Assembly: GCA_963806935.1 (NCBI GenBank)
Contig: CAWEAT010000016.1
Span: 89,237 to 153,236, forward strand
Source of the DNA: Roseiarcus sp963806935
Lineage (GTDB): Bacteria; Pseudomonadota; Alphaproteobacteria; Rhizobiales; Beijerinckiaceae
DNA length: 64,000 nucleotides
Reading direction: 5' to 3'
Shown: in pieces, positions 35,879 through 47,039 of the stretch
How the letters are laid out: every line of letters begins with the position of its first letter
Position numbering within the stretch: the first letter of the stretch is position 1
Notes under the pieces: generated by a model
Databases searched by the model: none
What the model was told of the DNA's origin: nothing
What the model saw: only the letters and a program-made list of their open reading frames with translations
Made by a program: the position numbers and the translations under genes

Positions 35879-36824
35879 TCAATAGCCTCGTCGCCGGTCG
35901 ACGAGATGGCGCAGCGGCTCACCGCGTTCGTACGCCTCGATCTGGCGGGCGACGAACGCGGCGATGGCTTCAGGCGTCGACACCGAGGCGTTGTGGGGGC
36001 TGACGTAGACGGCGGGGTGGCTCCAGAGGCGCGAATCCTCCGGCAAGGGCTCGCGCTCGAACACATCGAGCGACGCGCCCTTGAGGCGCCCGGAATCAAG
36101 CGCGGCGAGAATATCGGCTTCGACCTGCAAGCCGCCGCGCCCGGCGTTGATGAGGACAGGACCGCCGAGCCGGCCGCCCTGTCGAAGCCGGCCGAGAAGC
36201 GAGGCGTCGATGACGCCACGCGTGGCCACGGTCAGCGGAAGCAGCACGATGAGCATGTCGGTCATCGCGAGCATCCGGTCGAGGCCATCAGCCCCATGGA
36301 AGCAGACGACGCCCGGCAGCGACTTCTCGCTCGCGCTCCAGCCGGCGACCCTGAAGCCGAGCGCGCCGAGCTTCAACGCGGCGTCGGCGCCGAGGACGCC
36401 GAGGCCGAGCACGCCGACCTGAATCTCTGACGCCTTCGGCTGATTGTCGTCGTCCGCCCACAGGCGTTCGCGCTGCTGGCGCTCGTAGCGGCGCAACTGG
36501 CGCAAGTGCGCGAGCGCGTGCATGATCACCCACTCGCTCATCCGCGTGGCGAGGTCAGGATCGATTACCCGCACAACCGGCTTGTCAGGCAGCGCGGGGT
36601 CGGCGAACAGATGATCCACGCCCGCGCCGAGCGAGAAGATCGCCTCGAGCTTGGGCAGATTGGCGAGCGCGCCCGGCGGATGGCGCCAGGAGAGCGCGTA
36701 GCGGATCGACGCGCGGTCGAACGGCTCGCCTAGCGTCGCGACCTCGTGCGACGGCAGCAGCTCTTTGAGCCGCCGCCGCCAGGGAGCCGATGTCCCAATC
36801 GGAAATGGCGAGAAGGATCGTCAT
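35879..36824 (-). CDS. ghrA: glyoxylate/hydroxypyruvate reductase A-like dehydrogenase, one frameshift
   Basis: About 314 residues. MTILLAISDWDIGS starts at 36824; the frame breaks near 36,785 in a GGCGGCGG run, after which RLKELLPSHEVATL and the rest follow. One extra base explains it. Rossmann motif VGVLGLGVLGADAAL, then catalytic Arg in INAGRGGLQVE and His in WSHPAVYVSPHNAS. The short catalytic domain is of GhrA type, which reduces glyoxylate or hydroxypyruvate with NADPH. Confidence 0.85.
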
Positions 36825-36837
36825 CGGCAGGGCGCTC

Positions 36838-36905
36838 CCCGCCCCCTCCACCACGCTTCGCGTGGTCCCCCTCCCCCGCGCTTAGCAAGCGCAGGGGAGG
36901 ATAAG
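36838..36905. repeat. palindromic intergenic repeat, family D
   Basis: CCCCTCCACCACGCTTCGCG begins an element with CCACGC-TTC-GCGTGG and a second GCGCTTAGCAAGCGC hairpin, ending in a GGATAAGGCGG block. A related copy is at 47154-47245. It lies between ghrA and deoA. Confidence 0.7.
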
Positions 36906-36957
36906 GCGGCGGGGGCCGCCTGCATCCTCCGGGGTGCGCCAGTAACGAGCCAGATGC

Positions 36958-38288
<1,331 letters not shown>

Positions 38289-38340
38289 GACGCTGGACCC
38301 TCCCCGATGTCGGCGCTTCGATCAACGCCTCGGATGGCGG

Positions 38341-38396
38341 CTGTAGGGCGCGGTCGCTGACCGCGCCACGGCCGGGTCATCGACCCGGCCCTACAG
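38341..38396. repeat. palindromic repeat, family C
   Basis: Two nested dyads, GCGGTCGC-TGACCGCG and GGCCGGGTC-ATC-GACCCGGCC, bounded by CTGTAG and CTACAG. It lies between deoA and punA. The same element, about 85 percent alike by eye, is at 48809-48861 inside uvrC. Confidence 0.8.
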
Positions 38397-38409
38397 GGGC
38401 GCCGCACAT

Positions 38410-39214
38410 TCAGGCGACGATCCGGATGAAAGCGCGCAGGAGGCGCTTGAAGCGGTCGGCGGCCTCATGCGCGACGGCCTGCGTCTCCTCGTGGCTCGGG
38501 TCGCCGCCGGCAAGACCGGCCGCGTAGTTGGTGACGACCGAGACGGCCGCGCAGCGCAGGCCGGCGCGCCGCGCCAGGATCACCTCGGGCACGGTCGACA
38601 TGCCGACGAGGTCGGCGCCAAGGATTTTCGCGGCGCGAATCTCGGCTGGCGTCTCGAAGCTCGGACCGGAGAACCACATGTAGACGCCATCGTTGAGGGT
38701 AACGCCCGTCGCTCGCGCCGCTTCGTGCAGGCTCGCCCGCAGCGCTTCGTCGTAGGCCTTGGTGAGCGGCACGAAGCGGTCGTTGCCGATATGGCCGATC
38801 AGCGGATTGGTCCCGGAAAAGTTGATGTGATCGGTGATCGCGACCAGCGACGGCGGCGCCCAGTCCGTGTTGAGGCCGCCCGCGGCGTTGGTGAGCATGC
38901 AGCGTCTCGCCGCCGAGCTTGCGGAAGGCGTCGATCGCGACGCGCATCGCGCCAGCATCGCCGCGCTCGTAATAGTGCCCGCGGCCCTGGAACAGCGCCA
39001 CCCGCCGGCCTTCGATCGCGCCCACCACCAGCCGCCCGGCGTGGCCCTCGACGGTCGGGACGGGAAAGCCGGGAATGTCGAGATAGGAGACGCTGATCGC
39101 TTCGCACGCCTCGTCGGCGAAGGCGCCGAGCCCGGAGCCGAGCACGATCGCGAGCCGGGGCAGCGAGTCGAGCCCATGGGCCTTGAGCGCGGCGATGGCG
39201 GCGTCGGGGGTCAC
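38410..39214 (-). CDS. punA: purine-nucleoside phosphorylase, one frameshift
   Basis: About 268 residues from a GTG at 39214. LAIVLGSGLGAFAD (phosphate site) and GRGHYYERGDAGAMR are in the first frame; LTNAAGGLNTDW, FSGPSFETPAEIRAAK and VGMSTVPEVILARRAGL in the second; the break is near 38,905 at one extra base. It is the trimeric PNP type that cleaves guanosine and inosine. In line with deoA, cdd and the nucleoside transporter. Confidence 0.9.
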
Positions 39215-39227
39215 GCGAGCCTCTGCG

Positions 39228-39588
39228 TCAATCCGCGGCCGCGAGGTCGTCGAGCTTGACCTTGAGGGCCTTCGCGATCCGCGCCATGACTTCGAGCGAG
39301 CCGCCGTGCTTGCCAGATTCGAGGTCGGCGATATGCGGCTGCGTCGTCTTCGCGGCCTTTGCCAGCGCAACCTGCGTCAGTCCGCGCTTGGCGCGCCAGA
39401 AAGCAAGCGGGGTTGGCGCAGCGAGCAAAGCGTCGACTTCCTCAAGCGCGAGCCCTTCGTCGCCGCCCGCGCGATATTCGGCCATAGCGTTGGCATGGGC
39501 GAGGGCGTCGCAGAGGTCTTCGTATTCCTCGGCGGGAAGAATGGCGAGTTTTTCGCCCCTCGGCGTTGTGATCGAGTTTGGCGGTCAT
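39228..39588 (-). CDS. XRE-type antitoxin, one frameshift
   Basis: About 120 residues. The C-terminal helix-turn-helix is plain: AFWRAKRGLTQVALAKAAK then TTQPHIADLESGKHGGSLEV. An N-terminal segment ITTPRGEKLAILPAEEYEDL, seen after correcting one base near 39,565, is typical of the antitoxins of RelE/HigB partners. It begins 13 bases after the toxin stop. Confidence 0.78.
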
Positions 39589-39601
39589 GGCGGCAGCAAC
39601 C

Positions 39602-39851
39602 TTATTCGTAGATCGAACCGCGGGGACCAATTCCGAGACGATGATCTCGGTCTGCCGTTTCCTCGAAGACGATCCGAAAATCCCCGACCCGCAATCGCTT
39701 CAACGAGCGTTCCCCGCAATTCCGTCACGACATTGGCGAGCGATTTGGGATCGGCGGCGTGGCCAGAGATTTTCTCCTCGATTCGCCGAGCGACGTTCCT
39801 GTGTTTGAGCAACGCGGCTCGCGCAGGCCTCAGAAAGACGATCTTTTTCAC
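39602..39851 (-). pseudogene. RelE/HigB-like toxin, two frameshifts
   Basis: About 83 residues if corrected. KKIVFLRPARAALLKHRNVA and ADPKSLANVVTELRG are in frame from 39851; RVGDFRIVFEE, EIIVSELVP and PRGSIYE with a TAA at 39602-39604 lie in other frames. All RelE-fold pieces are there, in order. Either a real knock-out of the toxin or two sequence errors; errors are common in this contig, but a broken toxin would be lethal-neutral, so decay cannot be excluded. The module sits inside the nucleoside cluster. Confidence 0.65.
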
Positions 39852-39888
39852 CAGCAGGAGATATAGAAATTTTATATATTGCGGTCAA

Positions 39889-40305
39889 TCACACCGTCAG
39901 ATGCTCCGGCCCGAAGGACTCCGGCAGAAGCTCGCCGAGCGTGAACGTCCGCCGCACGCTCTCCGGTCCGGCGATGTGCACCGGCGTCGAAGCGTCGGCG
40001 AATTCGCGGATGCGCTGGCGGCAGCCGCCGCAGGGCGTGCAGAGCGCTTCGCCGTCGCCGATGACGAGGATCTCGGCGATCCGCCGGCCGCCGGCGAGCG
40101 CCATCGCCGCGATCGCGCCCGCTTCCGCGCAGGACCCTTGCGGATAGGCGGCGTTCTCGACATTGCAGCCGGCATGGATCGCGCCGCGTTCCGAGCGCAG
40201 CGCGGCGCCGACTTTGAATCGCGAATAGGGCGCATAGGCGTTGGCCTGCGCCGCCTTGGCGGCGGCGAACAGTTCCGCGAGCGCCGCCTCAGCGCTCTTT
40301 GACAT
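39889..40305 (-). CDS. cdd: cytidine deaminase
   Basis: 138 residues. The zinc and catalytic motifs are NVENAAYPQGSCAEAGAI (Cys ligand plus catalytic Glu) and TPCGGCRQRI (two Cys ligands). FKVGAALRSERG is the usual nucleoside-contacting strand. It deaminates cytidine and deoxycytidine. It overlaps the permease gene by 17 bases, so it is part of the transporter operon. Confidence 0.95.
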   Translation of the reverse strand: MSKSAEAALAELFAAAKAAQANAYAPYSRFKVGAALRSERGAIHAGCNVENAAYPQGSCAEAGAIAAMALAGGRRIAEILVIGDGEALCTPCGGCRQRIREFADASTPVHIAGPESVRRTFTLGELLPESFGPEHLTV

Positions 40306-41260
40306 AAGGTATCCCCGACGCCTTGGGCGGGATCGCCTTGCCGATGAAGCCCGCGAGCAGCACGACCGTGAGGATATAGGGCAGCGCCTCGATCGCCTGC
40401 ACCGGCACCGGCCCGATCACCGGCAGTTCGACGCCCTGCATGCGGATCGCAACCGCATCGAGAAAGCCGAACAGGAGGCAGGTCGCGAGCGCCGGCCACG
40501 GCCGCCACTTCGCGAACACGAGCGCCGCAAGCGCGATGAAGCCCCGCCCCGCGCTCATGTGCGGCTGGAAATAGGCTTCCTGCGACAGCACCAGATAGAC
40601 CCCGGCAAGGCCGACCAGAACGCCGCAGATCATCACCGCCCCATATCGCAGCGCTCTCACCGATATGCCGGCGGTGTCGACCGCGGCCGGGTTCTCGCCG
40701 ACTGCGCGCAGCCGCAGTCCGAACCGGGTGCTGTAGAGCGCCCAATAGGTGAGCGGCACGAGCAGGAAGGCGGCATAGGTGATGAGATCGTGGCCCGAGA
40801 TCAGGCGCTCGTAAATCGGGCCGACGATCGGGACGCTCCCGAACGCGTGCGCGAACGGCAATTCGATGGTGTGAAACTGGGCGTAGGCCGGCAGTTCCGG
40901 CGTCCGGCCGCCCTGCGACCAGATCGCGTTGCCGATCAGCGCCGTCATGCCGTCGGCGACCATGTTGATCGCGGTGCCGGAGACGATCTGGTTGGCGCGC
41001 TGGTCGATCGAGGCGTAGCCGTGGATGAGCGAAACCGCGACCGTCGAGACCAGGCCCGCGAGCAGTCCGAGCCAGACGCTGCCGGTGAAAGTCGCGACCG
41101 CCGCCGAGCCGAACGCGCCGACCAGGATCTTGCCCTCGAGGCCAATGTCGACCACGCCCGAGCGCTCCGACCACAGCCCCGCGAGGCAGGCCAGGATCAA
41201 CGGCGTGCCGAGCCGGATGCCGGAGGCGAAGACGACGATGAACGCGTTGAAGAGGTCCAT
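40289..41260 (-). CDS. nucleoside ABC transporter permease, second
   Basis: 323 residues with about nine membrane segments. RSGVVDIGLEGKILVGAFG and LRAVGENPAAVDTAGI are the conserved loop of the BPL-type permeases, as in B. subtilis NupQ. With the partner permease just upstream it would form the membrane channel. It is coupled to cdd by overlap. Confidence 0.92.
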   Translation of the reverse strand: MDLFNAFIVVFASGIRLGTPLILACLAGLWSERSGVVDIGLEGKILVGAFGSAAVATFTGSVWLGLLAGLVSTVAVSLIHGYASIDQRANQIVSGTAINMVADGMTALIGNAIWSQGGRTPELPAYAQFHTIELPFAHAFGSVPIVGPIYERLISGHDLITYAAFLLVPLTYWALYSTRFGLRLRAVGENPAAVDTAGISVRALRYGAVMICGVLVGLAGVYLVLSQEAYFQPHMSAGRGFIALAALVFAKWRPWPALATCLLFGFLDAVAIRMQGVELPVIGPVPVQAIEALPYILTVVLLAGFIGKAIPPKASGIPYVKER

Positions 41261-41274
41261 CGCGCGCCGCCCGG

Positions 41275-42384
41275 TCAGATCGGCGGAGAGGTGGTGCGCC
41301 GCGCGAGCAGCACGGCGACCGGACGGCGGAACATGTGCTCAAGCGCGCCTGCGAACAAGACCACGAGGCCCTGGATGACGACGATCATGTCGCGGCTGAT
41401 CTTCGGCTTCTCGAACGCGAGCTCGGCCCCGCCCTGATAGAGGATGCCGAACAGGATCGCGGCGAGGATGATGCCCACGGGATGGGCGCGCCCCATCAGC
41501 GCGACCGCGATGCCGACGAAGCCGAAGCCCGCGGTATATTCGAGGATGAGCCGGTGCTCCTCGCCGAGGATCACGTTGACCGCCATGCCGCCCGCGAGCG
41601 CCCCCGAGAGCAGCGTGGTGACGATCGTCACCCGCGCCGGCGAAATGCCGCCGTAGACGGCGGCGGTCGCATTGGCGCCGACGGTGCGGATTTCGTAGCC
41701 GAGCCGGGTGCGCCAGATCACGATCCAGACCGCGAAAGCGGCGGCAAGCGCGAGCAGGAACGACAGATTGAACGGCGTGACCGGCCAATGGATTCCGAGC
41801 GGAGTCAGCAGCTCGTGGAACTGGGGAACCTGCCCGTAGATGGAAAACCCGGGGGTCTCGGGGTTCATCTGGCCGGGCACGCGCATCACGTTGACGATGA
41901 GATAGCCCATCAAGGCCGAGGCGATGTAATTGAACATGATCGTCGTGATGACGATGTGGCTGTCCCGTTTGGCCTGAAGATAGCCCGGGATGAAGGCGAA
42001 CGCCGCGCCGAACAGGGCGGCGCCGACGATCGCCACGAGGACGAGCGAATAGCCGGGCAGAAAGCCCATATGGAGCGCGACAAGCGCCGCGCCGAGACCC
42101 GCGACGTACGCCTGGCCCTCGACGCCAATGTTGAACAGCCCGGCGTGAAAGCAGATCGCGACCGCAAGGCCGGTGAAGATGAAACTGGTCGCGTAATAGA
42201 GCGTGAACCCGATCCCTTCGAGATCGCCGAGGGCGCCGGTGATAAGGATCTGCACCGCCTCGAGCGGATTTTCACCGATCGCCAGCACCACGAAGCCGGA
42301 AATGACGAAAGCCGCGGCGACATTGATGAGCGGGATCAGCGCGACGTCGGCCCAGACCGGCAGAGGCCTCAACGGCGAGCTCAT
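41275..42384 (-). CDS. nucleoside ABC transporter permease, first
   Basis: 369 residues, about nine or ten membrane segments, with the family motifs FNIGVEGQAYVAGLGAALVA and YEIRTVGANATAAVYGGIS. It corresponds to NupP. The start ATG overlaps the ATPase stop (ATGA at 42381-42384), and the next permease starts 15 bases after its end. Confidence 0.92.
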   Translation of the reverse strand: MSSPLRPLPVWADVALIPLINVAAAFVISGFVVLAIGENPLEAVQILITGALGDLEGIGFTLYYATSFIFTGLAVAICFHAGLFNIGVEGQAYVAGLGAALVALHMGFLPGYSLVLVAIVGAALFGAAFAFIPGYLQAKRDSHIVITTIMFNYIASALMGYLIVNVMRVPGQMNPETPGFSIYGQVPQFHELLTPLGIHWPVTPFNLSFLLALAAAFAVWIVIWRTRLGYEIRTVGANATAAVYGGISPARVTIVTTLLSGALAGGMAVNVILGEEHRLILEYTAGFGFVGIAVALMGRAHPVGIILAAILFGILYQGGAELAFEKPKISRDMIVVIQGLVVLFAGALEHMFRRPVAVLLARRTTSPPI

Positions 42385-43916
42385 GCCGCGCGCTCGCTGA
42401 CGCCGGCCATCAGGAGGCCGAGGTCCTGGGCGTTGGTGTCCTCGGGCCGCCGCTCGCCGGTGACCCGCCCGGCGCAGAGCACGATGATGCGGTCGGAAAG
42501 AGCGAAGATCTCGTCCAGCTCGACCGAAACCAGGAGCAGCGCCTTGCCGGCGTCGCGCTGGGCGACGATCCGCTTGTGGATGAATTCGATCGCGCCGATA
42601 TCGACGCCGCGGGTCGGTTGGCCGACAAGCAGGATCTTTGGATTGCGCTCGATCTCACGCGCGAGCACGATCTTCTGCTGATTGCCGCCGGAGAAGTTCG
42701 CGGTCTTGAGCAGCGGCGACGGCGGCCTGACGTCGAAGGCTTTCATCTTTTTCTGGGCGTCGGCGATGATCGCGCCGCGGTCGAACAGCACGCCTTTGCC
42801 GTAGACCCGCTCATCGTGGAAGCCGAGCATCGCGCTTTCGCAGGCCTCGAACGGCATGACGAGGCCGACGCGGTGGCGATCTTCCGGCACATGGCCGATG
42901 CCGATCAGCCGCTCCAGCCGCGGCGTCCGCTTGACTGGAGGCAGGACCTCGCCGTCGAGGAGGATTTCGCCGGCGCTGAGCGGGCGCATGCCGGCGAGCG
43001 CCTCGAGGAGCTCCGACTGGCCGTTGCCGGCCACACCCGCGACGCCGAGGATCTCGCCCGCGCGCAGGGTGAAGGAGACGCCGTCGACGCGAACCACGCC
43101 CCGGTCGTCACGCACCACGAGATTGCGCGCTTCGAGTGCAATCTTGCCCGGATGGGCCGGCCCCTTGTCGATCTTCAGGATCACCTTGCGCCCGACCATC
43201 GCGTCGGCGAGCTCCGGCGGCGAGGTCTTGTCGGTGTCGAAGGTCGCGACCATTTCGCCGCGCCGCATCACCGAGACGCGGTCGGTGAGACTCATGATCT
43301 CGCGCAACTTGTGGGTGATGAAGATGATCGTCTTGCGCTCGCCCTTGAGCACCTTGAGCATCTCGAACAACTGGTCGGCCTCGGCCGGCGTCAGCACCGC
43401 CGTCGGCTCGTCGAGCACGAGAATGTCGGCGCCGCGCACCAGCGCTTTCAGTATCTCGACCCGCTGCTGGAGGCCGACCGACAATTCGCCGACGATCGCG
43501 TCCGGATCGACCTCGAGGCCGTATTCGCGCCCAAGCTCGCCGAGCCGCTTGCGGATCAAGCCCGCCCCTTCGGCGAGCAGCGGGCCGCCCTCGGCGCCGA
43601 GCATGACGTTTTCGAGCACGCTTAGCGGGGGGACCAGCATGAAGTGCTGATGCACCATGCCGATGCCGTGGCTGATCGCCTCGCGCGAGGAGCGGATGCG
43701 GACCGGCTCGCCGTTGATGCGGATCTCGCCCGAGTCGGCCTCATAGAAGCCGTAGAGAATCGACATCAGGGTCGACTTACCGGCGCCGTTCTCGCCGACG
43801 ATGCCGTGGATCACGCCCCGCTCGACAACGAGATTGACATGGTTGTTGGCGTGAACCGGGCCGAAACTCTTGTCGATGCCGATGAGCTCGATCGCGGGCG
43901 GGGCTTTATCGGCCAT
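42381..43916 (-). CDS. nucleoside ABC transporter ATPase, two ABC domains
   Basis: 511 residues from the ATG at 43916; the frame is open upstream through a repeat, which is not coding. First domain: Walker A GENGAGKSTLMSILYG, an unusual signature ELSVGLQQRVEILKALV, Walker B ILVLDEPTAVLTP. Second domain: signature FSGGNQQKIVLAREIE and Walker B region ILLVGQPTRGVDIGA. Tandem ABC ATPases of this kind drive uptake of purine and pyrimidine nucleosides with BMP-type binding proteins. Confidence 0.93.
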   Translation of the reverse strand: MADKAPPAIELIGIDKSFGPVHANNHVNLVVERGVIHGIVGENGAGKSTLMSILYGFYEADSGEIRINGEPVRIRSSREAISHGIGMVHQHFMLVPPLSVLENVMLGAEGGPLLAEGAGLIRKRLGELGREYGLEVDPDAIVGELSVGLQQRVEILKALVRGADILVLDEPTAVLTPAEADQLFEMLKVLKGERKTIIFITHKLREIMSLTDRVSVMRRGEMVATFDTDKTSPPELADAMVGRKVILKIDKGPAHPGKIALEARNLVVRDDRGVVRVDGVSFTLRAGEILGVAGVAGNGQSELLEALAGMRPLSAGEILLDGEVLPPVKRTPRLERLIGIGHVPEDRHRVGLVMPFEACESAMLGFHDERVYGKGVLFDRGAIIADAQKKMKAFDVRPPSPLLKTANFSGGNQQKIVLAREIERNPKILLVGQPTRGVDIGAIEFIHKRIVAQRDAGKALLLVSVELDEIFALSDRIIVLCAGRVTGERRPEDTNAQDLGLLMAGVSERAA

Positions 43917-43946
43917 CCTCGTCACGCCGGCTGACCTTGCGCGCTT

Positions 43947-44083
43947 CGTCATGGCCGGGCTTGTCCCGGCCATCCATGCGGTTCGGCTGGGCTTGCTCGC
44001 TCGGCGCCCTCGCGCGGCGGCACATTCCCTCGGGGAGCGGAAGTGCGAAGGCGTGGAGGGCCGGGACAAGCCCGGCCATGACG
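43947..44083. repeat. pair of inverted REP elements, family B
   Basis: The 25 bases from 43947, containing CATGGCCGGGCTTGTCCCGG, recur as an exact reverse complement at 44059-44083, 87 bases apart. Each arm is itself palindromic. The pair lies between the binding protein and ATPase genes and could fold into a large stem-loop that lets the binding protein be made in excess of the rest of the operon, as in many ABC operons. Confidence 0.8.
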
Positions 44084-44103
44084 CGCTCAGATCCATCCGC
44101 CCC

Positions 44104-45117
44104 TCACACCGGGCACTTGTTGTCGGACATGTAGTCGTGAACCTGAATCTTGCCGGAGATGATGTCGGCCTTCGCCGCCTCGGCTTTCGCCTTCGCGTCG
44201 GCGCTGAGGATGGGCTTGTTGTTGTCGTCAACCGCGTAGCCGACGCCGTCGTTTTTAAGGCCGAACACCTGGACGCCCGCCTTCCAGGTCCCGTTCTTCG
44301 CGTCCATGAAGGAATCGTAAGTCGCGACGTCGACGCGCTTGAGCATCGAGGTCAGCAACTTGACCGGGAAATAGGCCATTCTGGTTCGAAGTCGACGCCG
44401 ATGCCGAACTTGCCGGCGTCCGCCGCGGCCTTGAGCACGCCTTGGCCGGTCGCGCCTGCTGCGGCGTAGACGATATCCGCGCCACGGTCGATCTGCGACT
44501 TGGCGAGTTCGCCGCCCTTGACCGGATCGTTCCATGCGGCGGGCGTGGTGCCGGTCATGTTGGCGATCACCTCGTCCTTCCCGCCGGAAGCGTATTTGAC
44601 GCCCTGTGCGTAGCCGCACTCGAACGCCGAGATCAGCGGAATGTCCATGCCGCCGACGAAGCCGACTTTGCCGGTTTTCGACGTCTTCGCCGCGATCACC
44701 CCGACCAGAAATGAGCCTTCCTCCGCGCTTGAAAATCATGGACTGCACATTCGGCTTGTCGACGACTACGTCGATAATGCCAAACTTGGTGTTGGGGAAC
44801 TCGTCGGCCACCTTGCCGAGCGCCGTCGCCCAGGCGAAGCCTGGCATGATGATCGGGCTGAAGCCGTCCTTGGCGAACTTGCGCAGGATCTGCTCGCGCT
44901 GGGCGTCGTTCTGGATCTCGAGGTCGCGGAAGGCGATGCCGGTCTCCTTCGAGAACTTGGTCGCGCCGTTGAAGACGCCCTCGTTGAAGGATTTGTCGAA
45001 CTTGCCGCCGAGATCATAGATCACCGCAGGCTTGATATCGGCGGCGTAAGCCGCGGAGGCGAAGAGGCCGCCCGCGCAAATGGCGGTGGTCAGGAAACAA
45101 CGAGCGCGAACGAACAT
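44104..45117 (-). CDS. BMP-family nucleoside-binding protein, two compensating frameshifts
   Basis: About 338 residues. Signal peptide ends at SAAYA, with no lipobox Cys, so free in the periplasm. KPAVIYDLGGKFDKSFNEG and KFGIIDVVVDKPNVQSMIFK are normal BMP sequence. The centre, EEGSFLVGVIAAKTSKTGKV to GTTPAAWNDPVKGGELAK, is in another frame between breaks near 44,710 and 44,385, and the rest returns to the first frame (LLTSMLKRVDVATYDSFM). Read in one frame it looks intact but 100 residues would be nonsense. Confidence 0.88.
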   Translation of the reverse strand: MFVRARCFLTTAICAGGLFASAAYAADIKPAVIYDLGGKFDKSFNEGVFNGATKFSKETGIAFRDLEIQNDAQREQILRKFAKDGFSPIIMPGFAWATALGKVADEFPNTKFGIIDVVVDKPNVQSMIFKRGGRLISGRGDRGEDVENRQSRLRRRHGHSADLGVRVRLRTGRQIRFRREGRGDRQHDRHHARRMERSGQGRRTRQVADRPWRGYRLRRSRRDRPRRAQGRGGRRQVRHRRRLRTRMAYFPVKLLTSMLKRVDVATYDSFMDAKNGTWKAGVQVFGLKNDGVGYAVDDNNKPILSADAKAKAEAAKADIISGKIQVHDYMSDNKCPV

Positions 45118-45177
45118 TTCAACCCTCCGGGTTAAGGCGAGAGCCGAAGTCCGGCGCGCGCCGCGAAACTGACAAAA

Positions 45178-45193
45178 CTGACCAGTGGGTCAG
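45178..45193. promoter_or_regulatory. operator-like dyad upstream of the nucleoside transport operon
   Basis: CTGACC, four bases, GGTCAG, 61-76 bases before the binding-protein start, with a half-site CTGACA just beside it. The size and spacing suit a GntR- or LacI-type repressor. No regulator gene is adjacent. Confidence 0.45.
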
Positions 45194-45391
45194 CATAGGT
45201 ATATCCGGCGCCGGCGTGTCAAGCATTGGCTCCGAAGCTCCAAGCTTCGGCTCGGTCGATCGAAGCCGGCGCTATTGGGCCGCTTGCCATCGGCCAAGCC
45301 GAGACTATGCGCAAGCGCGCGGCGACGGCAAGTCGATACTGGAAAATAGGGGTTCCCGAGCGGACGTTCCGACGCCCCCAGCTTCGAGCGG

Positions 45392-46328
45392 TCAGTTGAA
45401 CAGCGAGGAGACGCTTTCTTCCTTGGCGATCCGGGCGATCGCCTCGCCGATCAGGGGCGCAATCGAGATCACGCGAATGTTGCGAGCGACACGGACCGCC
45501 TCGGTCGGCTGAATCGTGTCGGTGAGCACGAGTTCGGTCAGCCTGGAGGCGGCGACGCGCGCAACCGCCCCGCCCGACAGCACGCCGTGGGTGATATAGG
45601 CCGAAACGCTGGCGGCCCCCTTCTCGAGCAGGGCGTCGGCGGCGTTGCAGAGCGTGCCGCCCGAATCGACGATATCGTCGAGCAGCACGCAATTGCGCCC
45701 CTGCACGTCGCCGATGATGTTCATTACTTCCGATTCGCCCGCACGGTCTCGCCTTTTGTCGACGATTGCGAGCGGCGCGTCGAGGCGCTTGGCGAGCGCG
45801 CGCGCGCGCACCACGCCGCCGACGTCGGGCGACACGACCATCACGTTCCTGCTGCCGTTGTGGTGGGCCTGGATGTCGCGCACCATGGTCGGCGCGCCGA
45901 ACAGATTGTCGGTCGGAATGTCGAAAAACCCCTGGATCTGGCCGGCGTGCAGATCGACGGTCAGCACCCGGTCGGCGCCGGCGCGGGTGATGAGATTGGC
46001 GACAAGCTTGGCCGAGATCGGCGAGCGCGAGGCCGATTTTCGATCCTGGCGGGCGTAGCCGAAATAGGGGACGACCGCCGTGATGCGCTGCGCCGACGCG
46101 CGCCTAAGCGCATCCATCATGATCAAGAGCTCCATCAAGTTGTCGTTCGCCGGATAGGACGTCGACTGGATGATGAAAGCATCGCGTCCGCGCACGTTTT
46201 CGAGGATTTCAACGAAGATCTCAAGGTCGGCGAAGCGGCGGACATGGCAGCCGGTCAAGCGGCTCGCCGAGATAAGCGGCAATCGCCTCGGCAAGCGGCC
46301 GGTTGGAATTGCCGGCCAAAATCTTCAT
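45392..46328 (-). CDS. prs: ribose-phosphate pyrophosphokinase, one frameshift
   Basis: About 311 residues. MKILAGNSNRPLAEAIAAYL starts at 46328; the frame breaks near 46,255, and CHVRRFADLEIFVEI continues. VPYFGYARQDRKSASRSPIS is the flexible catalytic loop, DLHAGQIQGFFDIPTDNL the ribose-5-P site and LLDDIVDSGGTLCNAADAL the PRPP site. It makes PRPP from ribose-5-phosphate and ATP. One extra base explains the break. Confidence 0.93.
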
Positions 46329-46475
46329 CTTGCCGAGCACGGACGGTTCTCCAAACCCGCGCGCAAGGCGCCCATCGGGATGCTGCAGCGCGTCATAGCA
46401 GCCGCCCGGCGCGCGAACAACATGACGGTCTGATTGCAACTCCCGCCCGCGGGCGGGATGTCCACAAGAAAAGCC

Positions 46476-47039
46476 CTACTGGGCGTAGCTCAGCGCCGCG
46501 CCCGAAGGCGCCGCCTCCGGGGTGTTGGACAGATAGGCGGCGAGGTCGTCGGCGGATTTGGCGGCGACATTGTCGAGCCCCGCCTCGCCGATCGTCGCCC
46601 AGGCGTCCTCGCCCGAGCCTCGAACCGCGATGGCGTCGCTCAGCCGCTGCGCCCGCTTCTTGTCGGGCGTGAAGACGTCCCAGACCAGGTCAACCTCCGC
46701 TCCGCCTTCGACCGGGGTGGCGGTGAGATAGCCGCGCACGAGGTAGCGGGCTTTGGCGGGACTGGCGACTGCGATCCGGCGCGCGGCGGCCGCCTCATCG
46801 AGGGTCTGGCTGAAGTGGGCCGAAAGGTCTGCCGGCGCGCCATCGACCGAAACGATCGCGACCGTCGCCGCGGCCATGTTGGCGTCGTCGCGGCGCACGA
46901 ACTGCCCCTGCCCGTCGGCGCTCGGCGGATCGGATGCGACGTCGTTGCAGCCGCTGAGCGTCGCGCAGCCTAGGAGCAGCGACAGGCTCGCGGCGAACGC
47001 CTGCGCCGGATTGAACCGACACCAGATGGTGACACTCAC
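46476..47039 (-). CDS. putative lipoprotein
   Basis: 187 residues. A signal peptide ends in the lipobox TLSGC, so the mature protein starts with a lipidated Cys. The rest is soluble with a mixed alpha/beta profile (ATVAIVSVDGAPADLSAHF, EVDLVWDVFTPDKKRAQRLS). Conserved mostly in Hyphomicrobiales as an unknown, as far as I can tell. It lies 147 bases upstream of prs on the same strand. Confidence 0.65.
   Translation of the reverse strand: MSVTIWCRFNPAQAFAASLSLLLGCATLSGCNDVASDPPSADGQGQFVRRDDANMAAATVAIVSVDGAPADLSAHFSQTLDEAAAARRIAVASPAKARYLVRGYLTATPVEGGAEVDLVWDVFTPDKKRAQRLSDAIAVRGSGEDAWATIGEAGLDNVAAKSADDLAAYLSNTPEAAPSGAALSYAQ

Noticed and set aside
44104..45117. Binding-protein gene as a single intact frame
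   Set aside because: The middle 100 residues are nonsense in that frame while another frame carries the conserved BMP sequence, so two shifts cancel.
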